This document shows, in pieces, positions 10,172-22,649 of a DNA stretch of 64,000 nt. The stretch is from Blattamonas nauphoetae (taxonomy: Eukaryota; Preaxostyla; Oxymonadida), in assembly GCA_033064195.1 (NCBI GenBank), contig JARBJD010000071.1, positions 186,001 through 250,000 of the forward strand, in the 5' to 3' direction. The translations under genes and the position numbers were made by a program. The notes beneath the pieces are model-generated. The model was not told the origin of the DNA. It was given only the letters and a program-made list of their open reading frames with translations, and did not search any database. The stretch's first letter is position 1. Each line of letters begins with the position of its first letter.

Positions 10172-13100
10172 ATGGTTCAACTCGATCTTGCCCATGATGA
10201 ATTCACCATTTTAAAAATGCTCGCTAAACTTCAGCGTGCAGCGAAGGAGGCAAAAGCAGATTGGCAAAACATACCCGACGTGGTCCGCACCTCAATTCTA
10301 ATTCTCTGTGATGAGCTTGAAGTCCGAGATGCGAAAATCGATCGATTGGAACACGATTTGGAGACCACTCGGACTCAAATAAGATCAGTATGGGTTCTCA
10401 TCATTCATCACGTCCTTATCTTACTTTATCTCTCATAGGACAAAACAGAACTCTCTCAGAATATCGCAGAGTTGAAAGAACTGGTGTCTCAAAAAGCGAG
10501 CAAAACTCAAGTCATTCATGCTCTTAAACAGAAGCTATCACTCGCTGAAATGGAGGAACAAATGAAAACAAGTGCACTAAGCCGTGATATCAACACTTTA
10601 AAAACAACTGTCCAATCGGTTTGCCTCAAAAATCCGTCATTTCTTCTTTTCCAGATTGACAATGCTCAGAACACTTTTCAAGCGACATTGTCCGATGTTC
10701 GTTATGAAATGAGTCAAACACAGATGAAAATAAGTGGAATGCCCTCAACTGAGTCAATAGTCCAGATCCACTCAAAGTTGAACCAAGAAGTCCAAAATCT
10801 CGGTACTTCCATTGAAGACCAACTGAACAGCATCAATATCGCCATTGAAGAACTCCAAAATGTCTGAATTGTTTTCAAGTGTCACTATATTCTAGAAATC
10901 TCATCACAGATCTGACAAAAGAGATCAACAGGAACAGAAACTCTCAGACATGATGCGAACCTGGAAAGACCGACAACAAACACAAAGTGATGAACTTGAG
11001 CTTATTCAGACAACCCTCCAAGATCTTAAGTCCCAGCTGGGGAAGAAACTCACGCTCAAAGATTTGAATCCGATCGAACGTCGATTGGAAGGACTTGAGC
11101 GTTCGCTGGACTCCCAACACACCCAAATGAGTTCAAGTGTTTCTCGAGATCTGCATACTCTTGGAGAAGATGTTGCTTCTGTTCAGAAAGTTCAGAATGC
11201 CCAAATGTCAAAATTTCAGACTATGGACGATACTATCCTCTCACTACAGAAACAACTGAGTCAATTTGACTCTTTGTCTCTTCAAGTGTCTCAGCAACAG
11301 GCGACGATTAACGAACTGCCATCTCTTCTCAAAACTGTCCAAAATTCACTTGATGAGAATAATCAAAAAGAAGAGGAAAATAAGCAAGTATTGCATCAAT
11401 TAGATAGTCTGGTGCAGGAACAATCTCAGGAAATCCAGAAAGAGAAGGAAAGAAACGACGTTCTGTCTCAACTTCAATCAGACACCTCAGCTCAGATAAA
11501 TGAAGAGATAACACGGTTATCAGATGAAATCAATCAACTTAAGACGGATAGCAAGCAGTCTTTCGAAGATTACACTCAATCAATCGACCAACGTTTGAGA
11601 TCATCTGACGCGTCGATCGAGACCACAAATAGCGAGATACAGGCCTTAACAGCACAGCTCCAAACGCTAAATGATCAACAGAGGCAACTACAGCAAGATT
11701 TCGAAGAAGATCTCCAAAATAGGGAGACAGAGTTGAAGTTGGCAGAACAGTCGGAAGAAGTCAACAAAAAACAACTCTCCGAAATTGATATTTCAGAAAA
11801 AATGGGTGAAATTCCGAAAAAGTTGGAGGATGCTATTGAAGAACTGCGGGTGTCGATCAATCAAGTCGTGGAAGAACAGAAAAGAGAGAAAGACGAACAG
11901 GAACGAAAGGACAAGGAATTCTGGCAGGAAAAGGAAGAAAAGCAGCGAAGAAAAGAGGAAAAGCGTTTAGAAACAGAAGAACGGAGAAAGGATGAAGACA
12001 AAACTCGAGAAATGGAAGAGGCACGAAGAAGACAAAGAGAACAAGCGATTCAAGAAATTAAGGACAGCCTTCACCAACTCCAAACAGCACTCGACACAAA
12101 AGAGGAAGAGGAGAAGATGAAGGAAAAAGAAAGAACGAAACAAGAAGAAGAGAGGCAAATAAGGAAGAAGGAGAAACGGAGAGAGAAGGAGGAAAGACAG
12201 ATTCAGGTTCAGAAGGCAGAGGAAGCGAGGATGGAAGAAGAAGAGAAGAGGAGACAGGAGTTGGACGAGTTGAAAGAGAGCGTCAGCTCGATTCTGGATC
12301 AATTGAAAGAGGAACTAAAACAGGAGAAGGAAAGAGTGGATGAGAAGGAAGAGAAGGAGAGGAAAGAACTGGAAACGAGACGAGAAGAGAGTGAGAAATT
12401 GTTGAGAGAGATGAACGATGGACTCGCGTTTATCAGTGAGGAGAGAAAGAGGAAGGAGAAGAAGGAAGAAGAAAGAAAGCAAAGAGAAGAGAATGAACGG
12501 AAACAGAAAGAGGAAGAGAAGAGAAGGAGAGATGAGGAAGAACAGAAGCGAAAAGAAGAAGAAGAAGCAAAGAAGCAGAAAGAAGAGGAAGAGCGACAAA
12601 AACGAAAAATGGAGGAAGAGGAGAGAAGGAGAGATGAGGAAGAACGGAAGCGAAAAGAAGAAGAAGCGAAGAGGAGGAGGGAAGATGAAGAGAAGAGAAA
12701 GAGAGATGAGGAAGAAAAGAGGCAGAAAGAAGAGGAAGAGAGACAAAAACGAAAAATGGAGGAAGAGAAAAGAAGGAGAGATGAGGAAGAGAGACAAAAA
12801 CGAAAAATGGAGGAAGAGAAAAGAAGGAGAGATGAGGAAGAGAGACAAAAACGAGAAATGGAGGAAGAGAAGAGAAGGAGAGATGAGCGGATCGAGCGAG
12901 AAAGGGTGGAGAGGGAGGAAGAAGAACGAAAGCGGAGGGAAGAAGAGAGAAAGAGAGAAGAGGAGAGAAGGAAGGAAGAAGAGAGAAAGAGAGAAGAGGA
13001 GAGAAGGAAGGAAGAAGAGAGAAAGAGAGAAGAGGAGAAACGAAAGGAGGAAGAGCAGAGACGCTCAGAAGAAACAAAATGGAAAGAAGAAGATGAAAAA

Positions 13101-14740
13101 CAAACAAAAGAGATGAGCAAGAACGACGAGAAAGAAGAACCAACCCGAAGCCACCCTCCCCAACCCAAACGACCCCTCTCCGAACACGAACAAACCAGAA
13201 CTCGCCCTCAACAATCAGTTTCATGGGCGCCGAATCTGCACATTGTGTCGACTGATGATGGATGGGATGAAGAGAGAGAAGAAGAAGAGGGGGAAAGGAG
13301 CGAACACGATGATGAGAACCAAACTGACACAGACGAATGGAATGAAGAGAGAGACAAGAAGAAGATGGATGGGAAGAGAGATGCGGGTGAAGAACGGGGA
13401 TGGAGGCGAGGAAGGGATGACCGACCGAAGTCACCCGGAATCGTCACACCCACAATTCGACCGATCTCGTTCACGTTTTCCCATCAGACTGATTTTTCGC
13501 CGATTTCTGATCACACGTTCAGTGGAGATCGTGTTGAGAATGGAGGGAGGGGAGGGGAGGAGATGGGGGATGAGAGGGAGGATGAGGAAGAGGAGAGAAG
13601 AATTGATCCTCCTAAACAGGCTCCGAGCATTATCGAACCATATCGTGCTCCACTGGACACACCCCACATTCAATCATCACTTCCCCAACCATCTCGTCCT
13701 CTCCGACCATCCGCACACTCACCTCCTCCCTTCTCGTCTGAACCTGCCCCTCCAATCCAAACATTCCCGTCGAAACAAGAAGATAGAATCAGAAGATCAG
13801 GCGATATTCACCAAACACTTCCAAATTCGAACAGTCAGACATCAGAAACTGGATTTGGACAGCTTTCGGACAATTTGGAAACACAACCAAATCTGTTGTC
13901 GACGCAACCAAACACATCACGCGGGTTTGATTCGTTGGATGGAACACGACCATCTGCGAGACGAAGAGAGCAAGACAGAAGTCAGTTTGGGAAATCGAGC
14001 GAATTGCTGCTTCCTCTTCCTTCATCTTCTCTTCCACTGTCATCGTCTTCGTTCTCTTCACCACCACGAAGCGATCGTTCGGGAATGAAACGTGAAATTG
14101 AACGAAAACAGAAAAAAAGACAAATTGACGAAATTTCCACCCAAAACAAGATTTTGAAGGGAGGAGATGAAAGCTCTGACACAACACCACCCACGTCACT
14201 CAGTTTGGAGACGAGGAAGAGGGAGAGTTTGGAGATGGAAACAGAAAGGGGAAGACAGAGGATGGAGGAAGAGAAGAGGATGGCTGATTTGGCGAGGAAT
14301 CATGAAAGGACAGAGAGGGCAAGGAGAGAGAAGTCGGAGAGGGAAGTTCGAGTATGATTTGCATGCTTTGTGCTTCAGACATCATTTTCGTTGGTTTATG
14401 ATCTTCAGATCACGAACCATCTTCTCGTCAATCATTTCATTCTTCACATTCTTATGATTATATTTTCTTTCCCTTCTTCTCTCTGCTTCTTCATCTCTCC
14501 TTCTTCTTCTTCCGTCTCTCTCCTTCCCTCTCAGTCTGCCATTCAACAAACACGTCGGTCAATGCAGAATTTCCGCTCCAATTTGGGCACTACACCAGTT
14601 CGTATTCCTTCTGTCCGTTCAGACAGCCCATTCATTCGGAAAGGTGTGTTGTTTTGTCTTCTTCATGTTTGGTTGATGCTGGTTGTTCAGCTGCGGAGTT
14701 TCTGGATGAGATTCATTCGAGGCCCCAATCGAGGATTTGA
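10172..14740 (+). CDS. Long coiled-coil protein with Glu/Lys/Arg-rich core (six exons)
   Basis: Exons join(10172..10387, 10439..10618, 10655..10861, 10896..14351, 14535..14643, 14691..14740) give 1405 residues. All junctions keep phase; introns are 51, 36, 34, about 183 and 47 nt. Residues 1-530 are heptad-rich coiled coil (QLDLAHDEFTILKML, then LQTLNDQQRQLQQDF). Residues of about 530-940 are an almost pure Glu/Lys/Arg run with repeats of EEERQKRKMEEEKRRRDE type, a long single helix or coiled coil. Residues 940-1405 are Pro/Ser/Asp-rich and probably disordered, ending RKAAEFLDEIHSRPQSRI. A cytoskeletal or scaffold role is likely, but no family is recognisable because low-complexity coils defeat homology. 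The exon-4 to exon-5 intron could hide an extra small exon. It lies 134 bp upstream of the PLC gene on the same strand. Confidence 0.75.
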
Positions 14741-14874
14741 TTCAATTTCGCGGATGTCACTTCACTCATCACAATTTTTTGTTTCGAAATTCATGGATTC
14801 TGTTCGTATTAGTTTCTTCATTTGAAAATAACTTCAACTTTCTAAAGTGTGGGCTTGTGGATCAAGATTAAATA

Positions 14875-17800
14875 ATGACACAACCGTCAACAAAATCTCC
14901 TGATCTGCTGTCTGAATCTGTCGACGGAGCAGATGTGGTTCTTTTTACGGCCCCAATTGATCAATCTCCCGAATTGAGAACGGGAATTCATGCCATCTAT
15001 CTCAATGAAGCAGCCCGTATCGGTATGCTTTTCTTTATCCTTACTTTTTTGTTAGACGGAATCCTCTATTTGGACAAAGATTACCTCGCATTTGGAACAT
15101 CAAAAGTCTGCTTTAACGTCTTTGATCTCATCGAAATTGTCTCTCCAGACTTCATCGCCAAATGTCTCTCTCCGTCTTTCAGATATCACTGCAATCCGGA
15201 AAGAATCAATTACATCAGCCACCCTCCAACACCAGAGCCTCTTTCTCTCACAATCCATATCTGTCGTTCATGGAACAAAAACCTATCCATTCGTTCTCGA
15301 TTCTGAAGATATCGCGGAGCTATTGGTGCAGCAGTTCACAACATACTTTGGAACGAAGCACATTTTGTTCAAGGCAGGTGTGGAGCTTCTTTCTTCCAGA
15401 GAGATCAAAAACCTTTTTTTCATTCTCTTCGTTGATGAGGATCATTGCCATTTTCGTAACCTTTTCTGACAATTCTCACAATTACTATCCACATATATTT
15501 TTTTTCTCGTTCATCATCCACTCCCATTATTCATTTTTTTCTTTCCCCTCTCAGATGACCCATATTCACTCTTCCTCCATTCACTCTGGGTTGAAGCCGA
15601 CGAAGACAAAAACAATTTCATTGCTTTGGACGAGATAGTTAAACTAATGTCGACAGGACTGAAAATCAAAGTCAGCAAATCGTCCCTGAAACACTCCTTC
15701 AACCAACTATCCACCTCAAAAGATGGATTGAACGAGCAAGAATTCATCCAATTCATTTCAACCCTAATGACCCCAGCCACAGTGATGGAAGCATTCCTGA
15801 AAGCGAATTCCTCTGACAGCGTGTTCCTCTCCGAAGCTGATTTTAGGAAGTATGTGAACAAGAAAGAACACACTCCTTCGCCTGCGTGTGATTCTGTCCC
15901 CCATTACGCTCTCCCACCCACCACAGTGAACGAGTGGATTGCGAAGAACGTGACCGGCAAAGAACTATCAGCCCAAACATTCTCGTCCTTCCTGACGAGC
16001 CATCTGAACACTTTCAACCATCCACAGTGCTCGGGTGCGATTCCATGCACTATATACCCACTCACTCTGCCAATGTCGTATTATTTCATCAACTCGTCCC
16101 ATAACACGTATCTGACATCCAATCAACTGTCAGGCGCATCTGCCGTTGAAATGTATGCGAATGTGCTCCGACGGGGTGTGCGATGTGTGGAACTTGACAT
16201 TTGGGATGGATCGGATGAAGGAAGTGGGGACCCAGAACCAGTCGTCACTCACGGATACACTCTGACAACTCAAGTGAAGCTACGCGACGTGCTAAGCGTA
16301 ATTAACGCCAACGCTTTCGTGTCAAGCGACCTTCCGCTCGTTCTTTCGCTGGAGCTTCGGATCAAGACCCAACGCAACAAAACTGCAGAAATCTTCCGAG
16401 AAGTGCTCGGGGACAAAATATTCTCGATGAAAGATAACAGCAGACAGCGAGTGGCGCGTGGAGAAGCCGTTGAACCTGGCCTCGAAGACATGTTCATCAC
16501 CGACGTGTTCCTGCCCTTCCTACCGAGCCCCGATGAGCTGCGAGGGAAGATTCTGCTTCGGACAGACAAGAAAGCGAAGAACGCAGGAAGCGGAGATGGA
16601 TTCGATATGGTCGGGGAGGACGATCTTGAAATGGTGGAATCGGATGAAGAAGAAGATATCGAAGGTGAACCCAGCGAGGGAAAGAAGCAATCGCCTGCTT
16701 CACTCAGCACATCCACACCGTCGGTTTCTGTGTCGCTGTCCACCATCAGCGCTTCTTCATCTGACGCGATGTCCGAAATATCGCTGTTCTGCAAAGGTTC
16801 GTTCCCAAAATCGTTTATGTCGTCGCTTTCTGTGCCTTCACAAGCGATGGTATCGTACACAGAATCGAAAATCGGAAAAATTACGAACGACCCATCACAC
16901 CGTTTTGCCGCTCTCCACCACACCCAAACACACTTGATGCGAATCTACCCAGTTGGAACGCGATTCAACTCTTCCAACTACGATCCCATTCCAGCCTGGA
17001 AGTGTGGGTGTCAACTGGTGGCATTGAACATGCAAACTGTCGATCGGCCCCTTCTTCTGAATTTTGGACTTTTTGGAGGTATCGGTGGGAACGGTGGGTT
17101 TGTTCTTAAACCACCAACCCAACTTCGGACGATCAGAGGAGACATCAAAACAGAACGAATCATCTTCGAAAACACCACTCCGTCAGCGAGACAAGCAGAA
17201 TTTGAGACAGAAACAGGTTTAGGAGCGATCGTGGCTCGCCCGCCCGTCTGCCCTCATCCAGTCTTCGCATCGCCAGTTCTTGTTCTGATTCAGGACTCAC
17301 TTCTGCGTTCGTGTGGAAATGGAATCACACCGAATGCGCTGCGAGGCAAAGATTGGGTCGCGGACGAAGCTGTTGGAAAGGCAGTTGATCCAGCCAGACC
17401 CATGTTCAAGATTCCCATTCCGACGAAGCTGGTGGTTCGTGTGTTGAGTGGATTCAATCTCCCAACTCACTCCAAACACAAAAAGAACACAATCCACAAT
17501 CCGTATGTGAAGCTGAGATTGTTCTCTTTGTCACCAAAAGGCGATGTGGATCCAAAATCAAAAAAAGACGAGAAGAAGAAAGGAAGCGTCACTGCTGCTG
17601 ATCCAAACACCATCCTCTCTTCGTCTCTCTTCTCCTTCAGCGAGCAGAAGTTCACCACAAAGACAATCAGAGGAAACGGGCTCAATCCAGCCTGGAACGA
17701 GAACGCAAGTTTCGATCTTCCTAAATTGGCGACCACCCTGCCAAACTCATCCATCACTCCGCTCGTCACCGCTCTTGCGTTCCTCGACGAGCTGGCGTCA

Positions 17801-17983
17801 ATCTATTTGGAGATTCGTGTCTGTGACGATATTACAGGCCTGGACATTGTTGTTGGATATTCAGTTCTTTGTTTGACGGGATTGCAGGAGGGGTTGAGAT
17901 GGCTGCCGTTGATGAACGAGACTGGGACGGTTCAAAAGGAGGGCATGAGCGGGCTGTTCGTCAGGGCTGCTTTTTCATATTGA
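14875..17983 (+). CDS. Phosphoinositide-specific phospholipase C, delta-like
   Basis: Exons join(14875..15022, 15056..15105, 15149..15377, 15555..17983) give 951 residues. The enzyme hydrolyses PIP2 to inositol trisphosphate and diacylglycerol at the plasma membrane. The N-terminus is a GRAM/PH-like domain that becomes continuous only after splicing (GILYLDKDYLAFGTSK, then LRLSDITAIRKES). EF-hand-like segments follow (EADEDKNNFIALDEI near residue 155, STSKDGLNEQEF near 200). The X box has both catalytic histidines: SSHNTYLTSNQ near 323 and THGYTLT near 375. An acidic X/Y linker of about 80 residues follows (ESDEEEDIEGE). The Y box contains SKIGKITNDPSHRF, NYDPIPAWKCGCQLVALN and GGFVLKP. A C2 domain begins at LVVRVLSGFNLP. 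Domain order and length match eukaryotic delta-type PLC, except for the GRAM-like flavour of the first domain. Confidence 0.93.
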
Positions 17984-18251
17984 GAGGGAAGTGTCAGAAG
18001 CTGTTGTTTCATTTTTATGATTCAGATGTTATTTCTTCCATCATGGTTCGATTCACACAGATCGCTCATTTTTCAGGTATTTCTGAGGGTCAAATATCCG
18101 ATGTTGGAAAGATAGAAATCGATCAACTCATCGAATGAGGTTTCGAAGGAACGACAATTGATCCACATAGAATTAACAGGAACAAGATAAAGGTGAAATG
18201 GAAAAGTGAGAAATCCCCCGATCAGTCCTCCTCTTCACCCATAAACTCTAT

Positions 18252-18957
18252 TTACATAAACCCAGCGAACTTCTTCTCTGTGTAAAACGACTCACCAAGG
18301 AAGGATCCAGCAATATACAAAAGACCTGGAAGGGATGAAGAGAGGGGGATAACACACCTCCACACAATGTCAGGCCTGAACCAGCGATGATTGGGGGAAC
18401 CCAGAAGCCAGGGATGGCAGCGATGATATAAAGGATGCCACGAAGGAGAAGTGAAACTAACGATTAGAAACGAAAAAGATGAAAATAAGGGAAGAATATA
18501 CAGCAGAGTTGAGCGAATTCAGTGTTGCCAAATTGATAAGGTGTGAGAATTTGAAGCTCGACGAGGACTGTGTAGACTGAGAAGAAGAAGCACAAAAATG
18601 GGACTGGGACCCACCACCATTGGCTGTGAACAGCCCATGCAATGATTGAACCCTTGAAAAAGAAAAGGGATGACGAAAGAGAGGCAATACAATGAAGTAG
18701 GCTAGGACTCCCAAGAGAAGAAGAATCCATCCCCAGAAACTTGCTGTTTTGAGAGAGGCAAGCGAGAATTTATTCAGAAGGGCACGTCGCACCCATGATT
18801 CAGATGGTTGTGAGTTGGTGACGTGGGATGAACCAACACCGCCTTCATACTGTTGGGCAGACTGAGAAACACCTTCGAAGGGGTTTGTTTGATTGTCTAG
18901 TTGGGCTGGAGCAGCTGTTTGATAGCCACCGGCTTGGTAGTTGTCTCCTTCTGACAT
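18252..18957 (-). CDS. Four-span membrane protein, COPI-associated-like (four exons)
   Basis: Exons complement(join(18252..18325, 18364..18456, 18502..18652, 18691..18957)) give 194 residues. A hydrophilic Gln/Gly/Tyr-rich N-terminus of about 65 residues is followed by hydrophobic spans: WGWILLLLGVLAYFIGSIIA, VPVPFLCFFFSVYTVLVEL, LLLRGILYIIAAIPGFWVPP and IIAGSGLTLCLLYIAGSFLG. The pattern of an acidic residue ending span 2 and LLRGILYI starting span 3 resembles COPI-associated protein family members of the Golgi and ER. That assignment is by eye. The introns are 38, 45 and 38 nt. The third intron has competing GT donors; the one at 18363 keeps the frame to a TAA. It ends convergent with PLC, 268 bp away. 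Confidence 0.65.
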
Positions 18958-19115
18958 TTGACGTCGAATATGGATAAAGGAAAAGTATGGGAGGATCTTG
19001 TTGTGTTCGGTAACGACGGATTTTCACAGAAGGAAAAAACGTGGTGAAATGCAATAAGGGTCATAATGAACTTCTAAGCGGATTAGAGTGTCTGTACGTC
19101 GCCTCTCTTGAGAAA

Positions 19116-20060
19116 TCATCGTTTGATCTCACCTGTCTTGTGAGAACAATCGACTTGATTCAATGAACACGCTAACAAAAACTGAGCGAGGTAGTATGTC
19201 AGCATCACAGCCCAGGAAGGGAAATAAAATCGTTCGATGGCGAAGACACGGTTGAAAAGAATCAGATCTGAAACAAAGAATAGAAAGGCTCCCACAATTG
19301 CACGGTTATGGCATCGACTAAATGAGAGAATATAGGCGATATAAGGAGAGATAATGAGGAAATGATTCAAGTTGAGAAAGATAAAAGAGGCGAATGATGG
19401 GGATGATACCTACAACGATCCGGAGTGTTTGGAAACTGGACAAGGACGCTAATCAGTACAACTTCGATGAATAAATAGACAGAAACGCCGAAGACAAAGA
19501 ATGGTGTCTTCCTCAGACGAGGGAAGATGAATATGATTAGGCCGACCATCATCATCAAAGTAACGATAAAACAGAAAATAGACAACGGAGTGTGGCTAAG
19601 GCGTTGTTTAGGACGATATGCCAGCAGGTAGCACACGTGTGCCGAGAAGAACAGGAGACCACCGATCGCGAAGAGAACTGGTTTGTCAGTGTGAAGTAAG
19701 AATTGATCGGCAATCCCGGAGAGGACTAGAGCCAGCTTTCCAAACTCTGAAAATGATAGAGTGTGAAAGAAAGACACTTTTCAAATTCGGATTGAGAAGT
19801 GAGGATGGTGGTGATGATCGGAGTGGTTCAGAGGGTACGAAGAGAGCAAGTGTGAATATTGGGATTGATTTCACAGCATGTTTGGCAAGCAATGATTTAA
19901 ATTGAACAATGAATGTGTAAATAGCTCCAATACCTGAGATAACGCAACGAAGCGAAAAAAGAGCGAAAGGGTCGAGAAAATCTAATGAGATTGAAGGAAA
20001 CAGACTAAAGAAGTAGAATGCATGGAGGAGAGAGATTGGGTAAGGATGAATGATTGTCAT
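19116..20060 (-). CDS. TMEM86/YhhN family membrane protein, lysoplasmalogenase-like
   Basis: Exons complement(join(19116..19317, 19410..19744, 19839..20060)) give 252 residues. Members of this family are multi-span ER membrane enzymes; characterised ones cleave the vinyl ether bond of lysoplasmalogen. Family signatures are visible: KSIPIFTLALF in exon 1, SGIADQFLL with GGLLFFSAHVCYLLAYR in exon 2, and GAFLFFVSDLILFNRVF with AVMLTYYLAQFLLA in exon 3. About eight hydrophobic segments are present. Both junctions maintain frame (introns 94 and 92 nt). Exon 2 uses the second AG of a CAGAG acceptor. Its ATG is only 50 bp from the ATG of the divergent WH2 gene. Substrate in this organism is unknown. 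Confidence 0.85.
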
Positions 20061-20110
20061 TGAGAGAGTTGCTTGAAACTTGGGACTGATCGAGACAAAA
20101 AACGCCAGAG
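20061..20110. promoter_or_regulatory. Very short divergent promoter region
   Basis: Only 50 bp separate the start codons of the TMEM86-like gene (minus) and the WH2 protein gene (plus). Both promoters and 5' leaders must overlap here or lie inside the neighbouring coding regions. I see no TATA-like box. This is inferred from gene layout only. Confidence 0.4.
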
Positions 20111-22482
20111 ATGTCGTCCTCTTTCCTATCCGAGATCCAAAATTTCAAAGGAAAAACACTTAAGGCCACAGTCACCAACGATCGATCAGGGCCTTATTTA
20201 CCGCGTATGTGATGGAATCACATTATGTTGTCTTCCTCTTGATTTCACAAATGTCCTCAATTTTTCAAAGACATAATTATTGATTCTCCTCCTTTTTTGG
20301 ATCACATGTGATTTATTACAGCGAAGACAAGTGAAGAAGAGGAGAAACCAGTCCCCAAAGGAACAGCAGGTCTTGCAGCCTTACTCGGCGCAAAACTAAA
20401 CATGGGCGGTCCAGTTGGTTCAGGTCCTGCTCGTGTCGGCCCACCAAAACCAAAACCTGTACCTCAACCGCCAAAACAGGACGATCTTCCACCACCGCCG
20501 CAAGATAGTCTTCCTCCTCCTCCAATGGATGATCTTCCGCCTCCTCCTCCCCCAGACAACGATAATTTGCCCCCACCTCCTCCACTAGACGAGCCTGCTG
20601 CGCCTGTTCAGGAGCCACCAATCGTCAAAGCAAAAGGGGGAAATATTGCGAAATTGGCGGGACAGTTGAATTTACCTGGACTAGCACCACGCGGAGGCCC
20701 TCGACAATCTATGGCAATGCCTAATCCTCTTGCACCTCCATCTATCCCGACATCTGGGCCAAGTTCTCAAGATCATCCAGATCATCATCCACCACCACCG
20801 CCATCACAGCCCCAAGAGCAAGAATCACATCAAACTCTTTCTTCACCGCCTTTTGGTGCGCATTCTCACCCTTCAAGCTCAACAGGACTCAACAGCTCTG
20901 CATCGTCATCGCAAGACTCGCCTTTTGCGAAAGGAGTGGAAAATGATCCAAGTAAACTACGCCGCACAGCCTTTAAATTTCAGCATAACCCAGTTGTGGA
21001 TGCTGCACTTATGGAAATGTCAGGCGTATGAATATTCACTTTTCATCGAACAAACCATTTTTCTCTCCTATATCGACCATTTTCTTCTTCATTCTCCCAA
21101 TTATGTCTTTTCCCTTATTTATATATGCTTTTACACGATAGTTTATTCGAACAATCCTTACAGTCGTGTCATCCGATCTCGTGACACATCAAGCCGATCT
21201 TTACAAACCAGATAACGAAGGATTGATTCCATTATATGGTGAGCAGCCTGAAGATACTAACACATTTAGTCCCGTCAACTTTCTCTTCTCATGGTCACAA
21301 TCTCATCTCAACAAACACAAAAAAATCCTGTTTGTCGTCTTCCGTTCTTTAGGAAGATGAATGAATGAATGAATTCTATCATTATTACCTCATTTTATTT
21401 TTTCTCTGTTATTATGGTCATCTTTTCTTTCTTCTAGAGCGAACTGCACGCCGGAACAAATTATGTCAAAAATTCTGCTCGATGCCACGGACTATTTTGA
21501 TCGTCGAATTCGTGAAATGGCTGCAGAACATCAGAAAATTTCAACTGACCATGAATATGTCCCCAAATTTTCTTCATACCCGACTTTGGGAGGTCCAGGA
21601 CCAATGGGCGTTGGTTTTTCATCAAAAGTTGCTCAGAAGCCCAAACCCGAACCATATGTTCCCAGAGTTGTCATTGAACCAGTTGTCGATGAACCAAAAC
21701 CTGAAATGACACAAGAACGAAAATTGCCAACATCACTCAACAATCGCCGTCAGCAACGACGAGCTCAAACTGTCATCGCGCGGACAGGCAGCGACGCTAA
21801 TTCAGTCTCCCCCATAGCAAAAATGCCAATAGGAGGTTCAGGAGCGGCAGCGACAGCTCTCCGTCGATTCTCAAAAGTTGGACGAACATCGTCGATTGAC
21901 GCTCCACCACCGCCTCCACAGGATCACCCTGATGATCTCCCGCCTCCTCCGCCGTTGGATGGGGACGGGGAGGGGATTGGACATCCACCACCGCCTCCAC
22001 AAGATCACCCTGATGATCTCCCACCACCTCCACCCACAACAGAAAATGGGGATGGTGGTGATTTGGATCTTCCCCCACCTCCTCCACCTGATGATGATGA
22101 ACATCATGAGGAACACCACGAGGAAAAGATCGAAGACGAACCACCAGTCAACGAACTCCAAAACGCAATTGCGGGCCAGTTGATGCGCCTCAAATCGAAA
22201 CAGCCTGCTCGAACTGATGACTCAGGCTCCTCCACTCCTTCCAATCCCTTAGCTCCCACCGGCGGGACGCTGTCGCTCAAGTCAACTCTTCGAAAGGGGA
22301 CATTGTCTGGCGGTGGAGATATCAAGAAGGCGGGTGTCCCTGCGAAAGAACACCCGAAATATCGGCGATTTTTCCAGCAATTGGCGGCGGGAATGAAACG
22401 GAGTTTCTTGGAGAGGGGGATGCAGGCTGATGGGTTGGATCCTTCAATGCTTGACACACCGGATGCGATAGTGGAGGATTAG
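20111..22482 (+). CDS. WH2 and proline-rich actin regulator with CCDC53-like C-terminus (four exons)
   Basis: Exons join(20111..20204, 20322..21025, 21142..21238, 21440..22482) give 645 residues. A WH2-like actin-monomer motif sits at the N-terminus (FLSEIQNFKGKTLKAT). Two long polyproline blocks (about 75-125 and 405-475) have PPPPP runs that could bind profilin or SH3 domains. Short repeats GTAGLAALLGAKLN and GNIAKLAGQLNLPG flank the first block. A helical exon (ADLYKPDNEGLIPLYANCTPEQ) lies between them. The C-terminus, EHPKYRRFFQQLAAGMKRSF then GLDPSMLDTPDA, resembles WASH subunit CCDC53 and related short motifs. It is likely a cytoplasmic actin-assembly scaffold. The exon-4 acceptor uses the second AG of AGAG. 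The SH3-SH3 kinase at 6343 is a speculative partner. Confidence 0.75.
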
Positions 22483-22649
22483 TGGGATGTAGTGACGAAA
22501 CATGATTTGATTATCTCTTTCTTCTGGTGACTTTGCGCATCTCGCTTGTTTTCTTCTGTTTTTCGCTTCTCTTCTGTCCTTCTGATCCCTTCTCACTTTG
22601 TCCAAAACATAGATCTCAACACGTAGTGGAGTGAAAAATAATCACAAAA

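Noticed and set aside
12299-13434. Long minus-strand frames rich in Ser, Leu and Phe
   Set aside because: They are the complement of the Glu/Lys/Arg repeat in the coiled-coil gene, whose composition suppresses stops on the other strand.
14370-14534. Extra coding exon between the last exons of the coiled-coil gene
   Set aside because: The frame is open but is Phe/Ile-rich and unlike the protein; it fits better as intron, though a small exon cannot be excluded.
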